From: Geofilum rhodophaeum | GTDB taxonomy: Bacteria; Bacteroidota; Bacteroidia; Bacteroidales; Marinilabiliaceae | DNA length: 64,000 bases | Direction of reading: 5' to 3' | Assembly (NCBI RefSeq): GCF_002210225.1 | Contig: NZ_MWUJ01000012.1 | Location: 1 to 64,000, forward strand | Shown: positions 18,484-28,607 of the stretch, one piece after another | Position numbering within the stretch: the first letter of the stretch is position 1 | Layout of the letters: each line of letters begins with the position of its first letter | The notes under the pieces: generated by a model | What the model saw: the letters and a program-made list of their open reading frames with translations, nothing else | Told to the model about the DNA's origin: nothing | Databases searched by the model: none | Position numbers and translations under genes: made by a program

Positions 18484-19860
18484 CTACATTTCTACATCAT
18501 CGTCGTCGAACATGCCCGCGAAAGTGTTTCCAATCTTATTCTTAAGATTGCCAAACAAATCGCCCGGTACCACCTCTCTGTTTAGGCGACTTTTCTTTGC
18601 TTTGGGCTTAGTCACTTTTCTGGGTGCGGTTTCGGCCGTCGTCTCCAGCGGAGCCTCCAGCTTCTCCTCCTCAAACAAGGATTGCTGACGCCCTCCCCTG
18701 GGCGAAGCGTACAAGGCAGAGGCCGTCAACAGACCAACAGCAGTTGCATAGGGTTCACCCGCCTGCTCTTCCTGCAAAAAAGCCTTTTCCTGAAAAAGAA
18801 GTGGTTGTCCCATGCGCACATCCAATCCGGTTTTCAAGCGGATGAGTTGAGGCAGGTGCTTCAGTAATGCCCCTCCTCCGGTTAAAACAATGCCCGCACC
18901 CAATCGATCGTAATAGCCCGAACGCTCAATATGCCGGGCCACATACTCCACAATCTCTTCCATACGGGCCTGAATTATGCAGGAGAGACTGCGCAAGGAA
19001 ATCTCTCTGGGCTCCCAACCCGGCATACCGGGTATGGCAATAACCATATCTTCACGGGCCAGACTGCTCATGGCTGAACCGAAACGTACCTTCAGCGACT
19101 CGGCCTGCTTAAACAAGACTGAACAACCTTCCTTGATGTCGCCTGTCACTACGTTCCCCCCGAAGGGAATGGCTGCCGTATGTCGAAGAATGCCGTCGTA
19201 AAACAGGGCCATATCGGTGGTTCCGCCACCGATATCTACCAAAACCACCCCGGCCTCCTTCTCCTCATCAGTCAGCACGCCTTCGGCAGAAGCCAGCGAC
19301 TCCAAAACCACGCCATTCATCTTTAAGCCAGCCCTTTGAATACACTTTTCAATATTACTCAGCGCGGTTTCCTTTCCGGTTACCACGTGAAAATAACCAT
19401 CTAAACGCTGACCCGACATGCCTACAGGATTCTTCTCGGTGTGTTCCTTATCTACTGAATATTCCTGCGGAATAACATGGATGATCTTTTCCCCCGGCTC
19501 CAACGACAAACGATGACTGTCGCGCAAAAGCTGATCCAAATCAAAAGTGCTGATCTCACTTTCCTTATTGATGAAGCGATAACACGAATTGGTAAAACTC
19601 CGCATGGAGTAGCCCGCCATCCCGGCAAACACCTCGCTTATCTTCACATCGAGTCGCTCTTCTAAGGCCCCAACTGCCTGCTTAATGGCCGTAACGGTTT
19701 CTTCAATATTCAGGATGACTCCCCGCTTCACGCCTGTCGAAACGGCCTTCTCCACGCCCAACACTTCCATTCGTCCATCACTGTGCTTCTGACCTGCGGC
19801 TGCCACTACCTTGGTGGTACCAATGTCCACCGTTGCAATTATTTTTCGTTCCTGGTTCAT
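18484..19860 (-). CDS. ftsA: Cell division protein FtsA
   Basis: Actin-like ATPase that anchors FtsZ to the membrane and recruits later divisome proteins. Phosphate-1 motif ATVDIGTTKVVAAAG near the start, SHLS-type 1C domain (ISEVFAGMAGYSMRS), phosphate-2 VVLVDIGGGTTDMALF and adenosine motif IVLTGGGALLKHLP. The C-terminus, after a basic Pro/Lys-rich linker, ends PGDLFGNLKNKIGNTFAGMF then acidic residues; the amphipathic stretch is the expected membrane-targeting helix. The likely start is ATG 19860 (MNQERKIIATVD); an in-frame ATG at 19881 adds seven residues. It lies 43 nt before the preferred ftsZ start. Confidence 0.95.
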   Translation of the reverse strand: MNQERKIIATVDIGTTKVVAAAGQKHSDGRMEVLGVEKAVSTGVKRGVILNIEETVTAIKQAVGALEERLDVKISEVFAGMAGYSMRSFTNSCYRFINKESEISTFDLDQLLRDSHRLSLEPGEKIIHVIPQEYSVDKEHTEKNPVGMSGQRLDGYFHVVTGKETALSNIEKCIQRAGLKMNGVVLESLASAEGVLTDEEKEAGVVLVDIGGGTTDMALFYDGILRHTAAIPFGGNVVTGDIKEGCSVLFKQAESLKVRFGSAMSSLAREDMVIAIPGMPGWEPREISLRSLSCIIQARMEEIVEYVARHIERSGYYDRLGAGIVLTGGGALLKHLPQLIRLKTGLDVRMGQPLLFQEKAFLQEEQAGEPYATAVGLLTASALYASPRGGRQQSLFEEEKLEAPLETTAETAPRKVTKPKAKKSRLNREVVPGDLFGNLKNKIGNTFAGMFDDDDVEM

Positions 19861-19890
19861 ACCATTCCGGGTTAAATACATTCTATTTGC

Positions 19891-20637
19891 TTACCATTCG
19901 CGCCTGCGCGAACACAAAATCTGATTCTTATACTTGAGGTTAATGGTTTTATATTCATTCCATTCCCGGGGATTAAGTCCCTCGGCATACAACAAACGCA
20001 AATTACGGAGCTTAAGTGCCAGATCAATCGGTTGTCCCAACAAAATAAGGTGGTCGCCCACCCGGGGGACCAAAACAAAATCATTGTTGCGCCGCACATA
20101 AATTTGCTCCATCTGTGCCTTCAAAAAATCGTCGGCCTCCACCATGCGCGCAAGCTGCAGAACCGGCTCCAGATCTTTGCTAAGCGCCCCACTGGCCACC
20201 AGCACCCGGGCCGAAAAATGATCCGAAACGGGAATGTGCCGCCCTTCGGCATCGAGATAGAAGGTCCCCTCCGGAGCAAAAACACGCAAAATGGGAGCAT
20301 GCTGAGTGACCTCTACATGCAACACGCCCGAAGCACTGTTGAAAACTTCTACCGATCTAATGGCACTATGTTGAGCAACATGCGCTTCCAAATCCTCAAA
20401 ATTAAGAGAGGTCAGTGGTGCACCCAAAAGATCGGGAAAAGATTTCAACAAGCCAAGTCGAACATTATCCGCCTTAACAAAGCGCGCTTCCAGGCTGTCA
20501 CGCACCGCCACCCGCACCTCAGAACAAACCAAGCTGCGCCGACTGGAAGCAACAAAGGCCAAGATCACCGGAAAATAGCCCAGCAACAAAACCCACTTCA
20601 ACAGTCCCAAAAACTTACGCATCTTCATTTCCTCCAA
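19891..20637 (-). CDS. ftsQ: Cell division protein FtsQ/DivIB
   Basis: Bitopic divisome protein: short cytoplasmic tail, one membrane segment (FLGLLKWVLLLGYFPVILAF), then a periplasmic domain with a POTRA-like part (SLEARFVKADNVRLGLLKSF, LNFEDLEAHVAQHSAIRSVE) and the FtsQ domain (HAPILRVFAPEGTFYLDAEG). 248 residues, in the family range. Sequence is poorly conserved across bacteria, so identification rests on topology, FtsQ-type motifs and its place between murC and ftsA. The exact start is uncertain among ATGs at 20637, 20628 and 20622. Confidence 0.88.
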   Translation of the reverse strand: MEEMKMRKFLGLLKWVLLLGYFPVILAFVASSRRSLVCSEVRVAVRDSLEARFVKADNVRLGLLKSFPDLLGAPLTSLNFEDLEAHVAQHSAIRSVEVFNSASGVLHVEVTQHAPILRVFAPEGTFYLDAEGRHIPVSDHFSARVLVASGALSKDLEPVLQLARMVEADDFLKAQMEQIYVRRNNDFVLVPRVGDHLILLGQPIDLALKLRNLRLLYAEGLNPREWNEYKTINLKYKNQILCSRRREW

Positions 20638-20732
20638 AATCCAATTAACCGCCTAAATATAATATTTTTAAAAACCGCGTCTCCACACAGCATCCAATTA
20701 TTTATCAACAACTTCCGGCCTTCTTTGAACAG

Positions 20733-22130
20733 CTACCTCAGGCTGACCAAATGAGCAAGATGAGCTGCGATCCGAGGCACAAGCCGATCAATGTCGCCTG
20801 CCCCCATCGTCAAAACCACCGTAGGCTGCGCTCCGGGCTGAAGGACTTCGGGCAAATCCTCCGGTCCTACATAGCCAACCGGCACTTCAGCAATATGTTC
20901 ACCAATGGTGCGCGCAGTAATTCCCGGCAAAGGCAACTCCCTGGCCGGATAAATATCCATCAACAAAACCTCATCGAGCAAGGACAGACTCTGCGCAAAG
21001 TCCTCAGCGAAATCACGGGTGCGCGTATACAAATGGGGCTGAAAAACACCACACAATCTAAATCCAGGGTACAAGGCCCGCACACTGGTCAGTGTGGCCC
21101 GGATCTCCTCAGGGTGATGGGCATAATCGTCGATATACACCAGATGGGGAGCGTTCACGTGTAAATCAAAACGCCGGGCAATGCCCTTAAAACCAGGTAA
21201 TGATGCCCGTATTTCATCCACCTCAACACCGGCATTCAAGGCCAAAGCCACTGCTCCAATGGCATTCTCCACATTCAACCTGCCGGGGATCCCCATTTTT
21301 AAATCAGTAATAAGTCCCTGCGGCGTATGCAAACTGAAGCGATACAGCCCATCCTCCAACACCAGCTCACCAGCATAATAATCGGCATCCGAATCAGCCA
21401 AGGCATAGCTAAGCACCTCCACATCAGCCATCAATCCTTCCTGCGGTGGCAGACCCTTTTTCATCACCAACACACCACCCGATTTAACCCGTCGGGCAAA
21501 GGCCCCAAAAGCATTCTCCACCTCCTGGTGCGAACCATAAATATCTAAATGATCGGCATCCATGGCTGAAATCAGTGCAAGGGTGGGACTCAGCCACAAA
21601 AAGGAGCGGTCAAACTCATCGGCCTCCAACACCACAAAGGGCGATTGCTCGTCCCACAAAAAATTATTGCGGTAATTCTTCGAAATGCCTCCCAAAAAGG
21701 CCGTACATCCCACTTTGCCCTGGCGAAACAGATGGGCTGTAAGTGTAGAAATGGTCGTTTTACCATGGGTTCCGGCAATACAAACCGCCTCCTTGCGAGC
21801 ACTCAGCATACCCAGTACCTGGGCGCGCTTCAGCACCTCAAATCCCTGTTCTCTGAACCACACCAGCTGCTCCTGCTCCTTTTCAACAGCAGGGGTATAA
21901 ATGACCAGGGTGTGCCGGGGGTCTCTGAAAACCGGCTCTATACAAGCAGGAGACGAATCAAAAAACACCGAAATGCCCTCAGCCTGCAAAGCTTCTGTGA
22001 CCCCCGAAGGCGTGCGATCGTAGCCTGCAACCGGCTTTCCATCCCTATGAAAATAACGGGCCAGGGCACTCATGCCAATGCCGCCAATTCCCACCAGCCA
22101 TACCTGTTTAACTTCCTCCACCTGCATCAT
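20733..22130 (-). CDS. murC: UDP-MurNAc:L-alanine ligase
   Basis: Cytoplasmic ligase adding L-Ala to UDP-MurNAc. 465 residues. N-terminal Rossmann motif VGIGGIGMSALARYFHRDG, P-loop GTHGKTTISTLTAHLF near 120, VLEADEFDRSFL, ENAIGAVALALNAG, and the C-terminal YIDDYAHHPEEIRATL block typical of MurC. It lies 7 nt after murG and 95 nt before ftsQ. It is the first of the four Mur ligases; murC, murD and murE are here while murF is not in this cluster. Confidence 0.96.
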   Translation of the reverse strand: MMQVEEVKQVWLVGIGGIGMSALARYFHRDGKPVAGYDRTPSGVTEALQAEGISVFFDSSPACIEPVFRDPRHTLVIYTPAVEKEQEQLVWFREQGFEVLKRAQVLGMLSARKEAVCIAGTHGKTTISTLTAHLFRQGKVGCTAFLGGISKNYRNNFLWDEQSPFVVLEADEFDRSFLWLSPTLALISAMDADHLDIYGSHQEVENAFGAFARRVKSGGVLVMKKGLPPQEGLMADVEVLSYALADSDADYYAGELVLEDGLYRFSLHTPQGLITDLKMGIPGRLNVENAIGAVALALNAGVEVDEIRASLPGFKGIARRFDLHVNAPHLVYIDDYAHHPEEIRATLTSVRALYPGFRLCGVFQPHLYTRTRDFAEDFAQSLSLLDEVLLMDIYPARELPLPGITARTIGEHIAEVPVGYVGPEDLPEVLQPGAQPTVVLTMGAGDIDRLVPRIAAHLAHLVSLR

Positions 22131-22137
22131 TTCAGTT

Positions 22138-23256
22138 TTATTTCTGTTTACCCGCTATCAAATTCAAAACCTCCAGCGCGATATCGTCCGCCGCACGGGG
22201 ACGGGCAAATGCTGAAATGGCCTTCGAAAGCTTTAACAAACGCTCCTTATCATTAAGTAAAACAAGACTCTCCTGAACCAAGGCTTCCTTTGTCTGGGCA
22301 TCCTTCACCATTACAGCTGCTCCACGCTCAACCAGGGCCATGGCATTCTTGGTCTGATGATCTTCCGCCACATTGGGCGAAGGCACCAAAACAACCGCCT
22401 TGCCCAAAGCCGACAACTCACTGATGGTCCCTGCACCTGCACGGGACACCACCACATCGGCCAAGGCATAAGCCTTGGCCATATCACCAATAAAGGGCTG
22501 CATCACCATCTGCTCAGTAAGCTCCCCCTTAAGTTCCTCCGCCAGGGCTTCGTAATAAAGCTTTCCGGTTTGCCACAGCACTTGCACGCCACTCTCCTTC
22601 AACAGCGCTAAACCCGCCACAATTCCCTCATTAATGCTGCGGGCACCCAGACTGCCCCCCACCACCAACAAGGTGGGCCTATCGGGATCCAGACCGAAGG
22701 CAGCTGCTGCAGCCTTCCGGTCCTGCTCCTGCAACAAAGCCTCCCGCAGGGGATTGCCGGTAAAAACCAACCGAGTCGACGGAAAAAAGCGCTCCATTTG
22801 TGGATAAGCCACACAAACCAACGCCGCCTTGCGTGCCAAAATACGGTTGGTTACACCCGGGTAGGAATTCTGTTCCTGCAGCACCGTGGGAATGCCACGC
22901 GCCGCTGCTGCACGTAAAACAGGCCCGCTGGCATAGCCCCCCACCCCTATGGCCACCTGAGGCTTAAAGGATCTCACCAGTCGTCGTGCCTTCAGCATAC
23001 TGGCAGCCAGCTTAAAGAAAAAAGTCACATTCTTCCAGCTCAGACTGCGTTGAAAACCAGCCACCGGCAAACCCACAATGGAATAACCGGCCGCGGGAAC
23101 CCGCTCCATTTCCATCCGCCCCAAAGCCCCAACAAACAACAACTCACAATCGGGCCGCTGTCGACGCAAAGCATCGGCAATGGCAATAGCCGGAAAGATA
23201 TGTCCCCCGGTACCTCCACCACTAATAATGATGCGCAATCCCTCCTTATTTTCCAT
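22138..23256 (-). CDS. murG: Lipid II GlcNAc transferase MurG
   Basis: Peripheral membrane GT28 enzyme adding GlcNAc from UDP-GlcNAc to lipid I. 372 residues. Hallmarks: IIISGGGTGGHIFPAIAIAD (first G loop), GVGGYASGPVLRAAA (second G loop), LLVVGGSLGARSINEGI, and the donor-binding block VVSRAGAGTISELSALGKA followed by VPSPNVAEDHQTKNA. It is 57 nt downstream of ftsW and 7 nt upstream of murC. Confidence 0.97.
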   Translation of the reverse strand: MENKEGLRIIISGGGTGGHIFPAIAIADALRRQRPDCELLFVGALGRMEMERVPAAGYSIVGLPVAGFQRSLSWKNVTFFFKLAASMLKARRLVRSFKPQVAIGVGGYASGPVLRAAAARGIPTVLQEQNSYPGVTNRILARKAALVCVAYPQMERFFPSTRLVFTGNPLREALLQEQDRKAAAAAFGLDPDRPTLLVVGGSLGARSINEGIVAGLALLKESGVQVLWQTGKLYYEALAEELKGELTEQMVMQPFIGDMAKAYALADVVVSRAGAGTISELSALGKAVVLVPSPNVAEDHQTKNAMALVERGAAVMVKDAQTKEALVQESLVLLNDKERLLKLSKAISAFARPRAADDIALEVLNLIAGKQK

Positions 23257-23313
23257 GCCTTATTTGTCTCTAATAATTTACACTAAACCTCGCTCAACCA
23301 ACAAGCAGTCGGG

Positions 23314-24504
23314 CTAACTCCCTTCCTGCACTTCCGTTTTTACCCCTTGGGCAGCACGTTCCTGAGCGGCCTGCAGCATATTTTGCCGACTCACGCCCAG
23401 AATAATACCAAAGGCCAGACAGGTAAACAAAACCGAAGTAGTTCCCAGGCTCACCAAAGGCAAGGGTTGTCCCGTTACCGGAAAAATTCCAACAGCCACC
23501 CCCATATTGATAAAAGCCTGCGACACCAACATCAAACCCAGTCCCAGCACCAAAAAGGCCGGGAAGGTCCTTTTGCTGGCATAAACAATAACCCCCACCC
23601 GATAAAACAGCATCAGGTAGCAAAACAGAATGAGCGAAGCCCCGGCCAAACCATACTCCTCAGCAATAATGGCATAAATAAAATCGCTGTAAGGATGCGG
23701 AATAAAATTCCTTTGCACACTGTTGCCAGGCCCTTTACCAAAAAAGCCACTCGAAGCAATGGCTATTTTACTCTGATCAACCTGGTAAGAAGAAGCATCA
23801 TCGGCCTCCTCCGGATGAAAATACTGTTCCACACGAGCCGCCCAGGTCTGCGCCCTGGGCAGAAAAGTCACCTGCGAAGCCAACAAAAGCAACAAAGCCA
23901 CCCCCACTACAGCCAAAGCACCCGTACCAAACAAATACTTCAAAGGAACCCGCCCCACAAACATCATGGCCATACTCACCATCACCAGCAGTGCCGCAGT
24001 AGAAAGATTTTCCCTAAAAATCAGTCCCGCCACCATCAACACATAAATCATCGCCGGTTTAAAAGCCCCACGAGCGGGCTCATCTTCCTTCTGGTGCTGA
24101 GCCAGCACCTTAGCCACATAAACAATCAAGGCCAGCTTAGCCAACTCCGAAGGCTGAAAAGTAATGCCAATACCGGGGATGGTCAGCCAACGCGAAGCCA
24201 TGTTCAAATTAACCCCCGAGACCAAAGTGATGAGCAACAGCACAATGGCCCCGTAAAGCGCCATCAGACTAAAGCGAGCAATCCACTTGTAGTGGATGCG
24301 GTGCACCACAATCATGATTAAGATTCCAAAACTCAGCGAGAACAATTGCTTAAACATATAGTAAGACGTATTGCCCCCCTGGTGCTTGTAGGCCAAAAAA
24401 CCCGTTGCACTGTAAACCGAAAGCAGAGAAGCCACCGACAACAGGACAATGATGAACCAAATAACCTTGTCCCCACCCACATATTTTCTCAGCAAAGTGC
24501 TCAT
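23314..24504 (-). CDS. ftsW: SEDS glycosyltransferase FtsW
   Basis: Polytopic SEDS-family peptidoglycan polymerase of the divisome, partner of the PBP encoded upstream in the cluster. About 397 residues with roughly ten membrane segments. Characteristic: WFIIVLLSVASLLSVYSATG, GITFQPSELAKLALIVYVAK, FGKGPGNSVQRNFIPHPYSDFIYAIIAEEYGL, and INMGVAVGIFPVTGQPLPLV. The ATG at 24504 overlaps the murD stop as ATGA (coupling); an alternative in-frame ATG lies at 24513. The C-terminal tail is short. Confidence 0.96.
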   Translation of the reverse strand: MSTLLRKYVGGDKVIWFIIVLLSVASLLSVYSATGFLAYKHQGGNTSYYMFKQLFSLSFGILIMIVVHRIHYKWIARFSLMALYGAIVLLLITLVSGVNLNMASRWLTIPGIGITFQPSELAKLALIVYVAKVLAQHQKEDEPARGAFKPAMIYVLMVAGLIFRENLSTAALLVMVSMAMMFVGRVPLKYLFGTGALAVVGVALLLLLASQVTFLPRAQTWAARVEQYFHPEEADDASSYQVDQSKIAIASSGFFGKGPGNSVQRNFIPHPYSDFIYAIIAEEYGLAGASLILFCYLMLFYRVGVIVYASKRTFPAFLVLGLGLMLVSQAFINMGVAVGIFPVTGQPLPLVSLGTTSVLFTCLAFGIILGVSRQNMLQAAQERAAQGVKTEVQEGS

Positions 24505-25838
24505 TCCATCCATTTTTTTACCATCGCCTTAAACAGCTCACCCCGATGCTCGTAATTCCTAAATAAATCAAAACTGGCACAGGCCGGGGACAGCAACACC
24601 GCATCGCCACTGCTGGCAAATTTGCGCGCTGCAGACAAGGCCCCCTCCATGCTGTGGGTACTGAGCACACGAGGCACCACACCCTCAAAAGCCTTTTCAA
24701 GCTTACGATTGTCCACCCCCATACAAACCAGGGTATGGACTTTTGTAGCCACCAGTTCATTCAACTCAGCATAATCATTGCCCTTATCCGTTCCACCGGC
24801 TATCCAAACCACCGGCCGCTTCATACTCTCCAACGCATACCAAACCGAATTTACATTAGTCGCCTTAGAGTCGTTGATGTAAACCACCCCATCCACTTCG
24901 CCACAATCCTCCAGTCGGTGCGCCACCCCCTTAAAAGAAGTCAGTCCCCCCACCACCTGAGCCACCGGCACCCCTACCTCCAGAGCGGCCAAAGCCACCG
25001 CCATCGCATTGTACAAATTGTGCTTGCCTGTTAGCGGCAGCTGCGACAAAGGCAAACGCAAAACAAGCCCTTTATTTTCCACCACCAGCTCATCTCCCTC
25101 CACCCGACCTGGCGTCGTGTTACCCAAAGCAAAAGGAAGAGAGCGGGCAGCCGTTAAAAACTTTTCATTCGCAGCACGCAGCACCACGTCGTCGCTGCAC
25201 CAAAGGTAGGCATCCTCCCCCGTCTGATTTTGCAGAATACGGTATTTGGCCGCCACATAGTCCTCAAAGCAATGGTTGTAGCGGTCCAGATGATCGGGTG
25301 TAATGTTGGTAACGACTGCGGTATTAACCCGAAAACGGTACATCCGGTCGAGCTGAAAACTGCTTAATTCGGTAACAAAAACAGCCGGATCACGCTGCAA
25401 CAGGGTGCGACAGGGACTCACCCCCACATTTCCAGCCAATACCGCATCTACTCCGGCGGACTGCAAAACATGCTGCAACCAAAGCGTCGTGGTGGTTTTT
25501 CCGTTACTTCCGGTAATGCCCACAACATGTGCCCTGCTGTAGCGCCCTGCCAGTTCAATATCTGAAATAACGGGAATACCGGCCGCATCCAAATCTCTGA
25601 TCAAAGGCAGTGCATCAGGGATTCCGGGACTCTTAATCACCTCATCAGCCGCCATAATGCGGGCCCTGCTGTGCCCCCCTGCTTCATAAGGAATCCCGGC
25701 CTGCTCCAGCTCCGCCAGAAAATAAGCAGAAGGCAGCGCCTGATCCGACACAAAAACCGGGATGGACTTTGACCGCAACAACAAAGCTGCAGCAACGCCA
25801 CTCTCTCCGGCACCTAAAACCACCACCTCTTTTTGCAT
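24501..25838 (-). CDS. murD: UDP-MurNAc-L-Ala:D-Glu ligase
   Basis: Cytoplasmic ligase adding D-glutamate. 445 residues: N-terminal VVVLGAGESGVAAALLL, P-loop GITGSNGKTTTTLWLQHVL around 108, VTNITPDHLDRYNHCFEDYV, HNLYNAMAVALAALEVGV, NDSKATNVNSVWYALES and AGGTDKGNDYAEL. It is coupled to mraY upstream (2-nt gap) and to ftsW downstream (ATGA overlap). Confidence 0.97.
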   Translation of the reverse strand: MQKEVVVLGAGESGVAAALLLRSKSIPVFVSDQALPSAYFLAELEQAGIPYEAGGHSRARIMAADEVIKSPGIPDALPLIRDLDAAGIPVISDIELAGRYSRAHVVGITGSNGKTTTTLWLQHVLQSAGVDAVLAGNVGVSPCRTLLQRDPAVFVTELSSFQLDRMYRFRVNTAVVTNITPDHLDRYNHCFEDYVAAKYRILQNQTGEDAYLWCSDDVVLRAANEKFLTAARSLPFALGNTTPGRVEGDELVVENKGLVLRLPLSQLPLTGKHNLYNAMAVALAALEVGVPVAQVVGGLTSFKGVAHRLEDCGEVDGVVYINDSKATNVNSVWYALESMKRPVVWIAGGTDKGNDYAELNELVATKVHTLVCMGVDNRKLEKAFEGVVPRVLSTHSMEGALSAARKFASSGDAVLLSPACASFDLFRNYEHRGELFKAMVKKWME

Positions 25839-25840
25839 AC

Positions 25841-27094
25841 CTACCTGATTTTAAGCGTAACCACTGCCAAAACAGCCATAATAATACTAACAATCCAAAA
25901 ACGCACCACAATCTTCGATTCGGGATAACCCTTCATCTGATAATGATGATGCAAAGGGGCCATTTTAAACACCCGTCGCCCTTCTCCGTACTTTCGTTTC
26001 GTATATTTGAACCAGCCCACCTGTATCATCACCGAGAGGTTCTCGACCAGGAACACCCCGCACAAAATAGGAATAAGCAATTCGATACGCACCAAAATGG
26101 CAAAGACCGCAATGATGCCCCCCAGGGTGAGACTGCCCGTATCGCCCATAAAGACCTGTGCCGGGAAAGAATTGTACCACAAAAAACCAATGGTGGCACC
26201 AATAAAAGCACTCATAAACACAACCAATTCCTGAGAGTGGGGAATAAACATGATGTTGAGGTAATCGGCATACACCGTGTGGCCCGAGAGGTAGGCAAAC
26301 ACCCCCAGGGTGACGCCAATAATGGCCGACACCCCCGTCGCCAGGCCATCCAGCCCATCGGTCATGTTGGCCCCGTTAGACACTGCCGTGATGATAAAAA
26401 TAACCACAAGCACAAAGAGCACCCAGCCCCAGGGCTTAGCCTGGTCGCCTAAAAAGTCGAGCAAAGACGAATAATCGATGCGGTTGTTCTTAAAAAAAGG
26501 CACGTTGGTCACCGGCGCCTTAATGGTCTCCACCTGCACCATGTTACCACTTCCTTCGGGCTCCTCCTGCACCACCACATCGGCAGTAACTTCCTGACCA
26601 ACAGGCAGCGGAGTTTTAAGGCGTGCCACTACATCATCATTAAAATACAGGGTAAGTCCCACAATAATACCCAGACCCACCTGCCCCACAATTTTAAATC
26701 TTCCGGCCAGGCCCTCCTTATTCTTTTTAAATACCTTAATGTAATCGTCCAAAAAGCCAATAATGCCCAACCAAACCGTGCTCACCAGCATCAACAGCAC
26801 ATACACATTATTGAGTCGGCCAAACAAAAGCACCGGCACCAATATGGAAGCGATGATGATCAATCCACCCATGGTCGGCGTCCCCTTCTTTTGGTACTGC
26901 CCTTCGAGGCCCAGATCCCTGACCACCTCGCCGATTTGCTGCCGCTGCAGCAAACGAATAACATACTTTCCAATGAAAGTGGCCATCAGCAGAGAAAAAA
27001 TAACCGCCATTCCCGATCGAAAGGAAATGTAGGGAAACATCCCCACCCCGGGGAAGTTTATTGACTGCAAATACTCGTACAAATAAAACAGCAT
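25841..27094 (-). CDS. mraY: Phospho-MurNAc-pentapeptide transferase
   Basis: Integral membrane enzyme forming lipid I from UDP-MurNAc-pentapeptide and undecaprenyl phosphate. 417 residues with about ten helices. Motifs: [20 protein letters not shown], the catalytic [56 protein letters not shown] and [21 protein letters not shown] hydrophilic insertion around 180-225 (Val/Glu-rich) accounts for the length over the ~360 of E. coli; I recall such insertions from other Bacteroidota. It lies between murE and murD. Confidence 0.97.
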   Translation of the reverse strand: MLFYLYEYLQSINFPGVGMFPYISFRSGMAVIFSLLMATFIGKYVIRLLQRQQIGEVVRDLGLEGQYQKKGTPTMGGLIIIASILVPVLLFGRLNNVYVLLMLVSTVWLGIIGFLDDYIKVFKKNKEGLAGRFKIVGQVGLGIIVGLTLYFNDDVVARLKTPLPVGQEVTADVVVQEEPEGSGNMVQVETIKAPVTNVPFFKNNRIDYSSLLDFLGDQAKPWGWVLFVLVVIFIITAVSNGANMTDGLDGLATGVSAIIGVTLGVFAYLSGHTVYADYLNIMFIPHSQELVVFMSAFIGATIGFLWYNSFPAQVFMGDTGSLTLGGIIAVFAILVRIELLIPILCGVFLVENLSVMIQVGWFKYTKRKYGEGRRVFKMAPLHHHYQMKGYPESKIVVRFWIVSIIMAVLAVVTLKIR

Positions 27095-27103
27095 AACACC
27101 TTA

Positions 27104-28573
27104 TTAAAGATTGTTAGATCCTTCATCAAAAAAATCCCTGATCACCTCCCTGTCGTCAAAATGGCTGCGAAGCCCCTTAATCTCCTGATAAGTCTCGTGT
27201 CCCTTCCCGGCCACCAAAACCACATCGCCCTTTTGTGCCAGGGCACAAGCAGTACGTATGGCCTCTCTCCGATTGGTAATGGAGAGCACCTTAGAACGAT
27301 CGGAAGCAGCAACCCCCTCCAGCATCTGGGCGATAATATGCTCCGGATCCTCACTTCGGGGATTATCGGAAGTTAAAATTACCCGGGTACTGGCCTTTAC
27401 AGCCTCAGCTGCCATAATGGGCCGCTTGAACGGATCCCGGTCGCCCCCCGCGCCCACCACCGTAATTAAGGCATGGCCGGCCCCGCGAATCTGATTGAGG
27501 GCCTCCAATACATTTTTCAAAGCATCCGGAGTGTGTGCGTAATCCACCACCGCGGTAACGCCAGCGGCCGAACGCAAAGTTTCAAAACGTCCGTCCACAG
27601 GCTGAAGTCGACTCAAAGCCGTCAGCACCTCTTCCTCCGTCCAGTCCAACAACACCCCGGCGCCATAAACAGCCACCAAATTGGCCGCATTAAAGCGACC
27701 AATAAACGGGGTCCACAACTCTTGCCCGTTCAGCTCCAGGTGCATCCCCTCAAAAAGGCTTTCGAGGACTTTCACCCTGAAATCGGCCAATTCGCGCAGG
27801 GAGAAAAACTTAGCCCTTGCTTTACAATTTTGCAACATAACGGCACCATTTTTATCGTCAGCATTTACCAGGGCAAAAGACGCTGCAGGGAGACTGTCGA
27901 AAAAGCCCTTCTTAGCTTTTAAATAGGCGTCAAAAGTGCCGTGGTAATCGAGGTGATCGTGCGTTAAGTTGGTAAAAACCCCGCCGGCAAATTGCAGGCC
28001 GGCGATGCGTTGCTGTACCACCGAATGCGAACTCACCTCCATAAAACAATAATCGCAACCGGCGTCCACCATCTGGCGCAAAAGCCCTTGCAAGGTCAGC
28101 GCATCGGGGGTGGTGTGCGTGGCAGGCAGACTATTGCCGCCAATATAATTGGCTACCGTTGAGCACAAGCCGGCCTTCCATCCCAACTCCATAGCCAAGC
28201 GGTACAACAGGGTAGCCACGGTGGTCTTTCCATTGGTGCCCGTAACCCCGACCAATTTAAGCTCCCGGGAAGGATGACCAAAATGGACAGCCGCTAACTG
28301 TCCCAGTGCCTCGGAGGAGTCGGCCACCTGCAGGTAAACCACTCCAGGCTGACACTGCGCAGGCAGCTTTTCACACACAATGGCGGGACAACCGGCAGCA
28401 ATGGCCTGCTCAATAAAGTCGTGACCATCCACGCGGCTTCCTTTTTGGGCGACAAACAGAACACCCCTTCCGGCCTTCCTCGAATCAAAAGCAATGTTTT
28501 CAATTTCCGGGTCTTCCTTCCCTTGTCGTTCCAATAACGACAACGCTTCCAAATAATTACTCAATGGCTTCAT
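27104..28573 (-). CDS. murE: UDP-MurNAc-tripeptide synthetase (mDAP-adding)
   Basis: Adds the third residue of the stem peptide. 489 residues. P-loop VTGTNGKTTVATLLYRLAME near 112, TTHTTPDALTLQGLL, FTNLTHDHLDYHGTFDAYL, VDYAHTPDALKNVLEAL, and the specificity motif TSDNPRSEDPEHII. DNPR points to meso-diaminopimelate rather than lysine, consistent with a Gram-negative wall and with lysC in the same window. It lies 34 nt after the PBP gene and 9 nt before mraY. Confidence 0.97.
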   Translation of the reverse strand: MKPLSNYLEALSLLERQGKEDPEIENIAFDSRKAGRGVLFVAQKGSRVDGHDFIEQAIAAGCPAIVCEKLPAQCQPGVVYLQVADSSEALGQLAAVHFGHPSRELKLVGVTGTNGKTTVATLLYRLAMELGWKAGLCSTVANYIGGNSLPATHTTPDALTLQGLLRQMVDAGCDYCFMEVSSHSVVQQRIAGLQFAGGVFTNLTHDHLDYHGTFDAYLKAKKGFFDSLPAASFALVNADDKNGAVMLQNCKARAKFFSLRELADFRVKVLESLFEGMHLELNGQELWTPFIGRFNAANLVAVYGAGVLLDWTEEEVLTALSRLQPVDGRFETLRSAAGVTAVVDYAHTPDALKNVLEALNQIRGAGHALITVVGAGGDRDPFKRPIMAAEAVKASTRVILTSDNPRSEDPEHIIAQMLEGVAASDRSKVLSITNRREAIRTACALAQKGDVVLVAGKGHETYQEIKGLRSHFDDREVIRDFFDEGSNNL

Positions 28574-28607
28574 AGGCGCTTATTTCATTTGCCCGTTTTG
28601 GGCGACA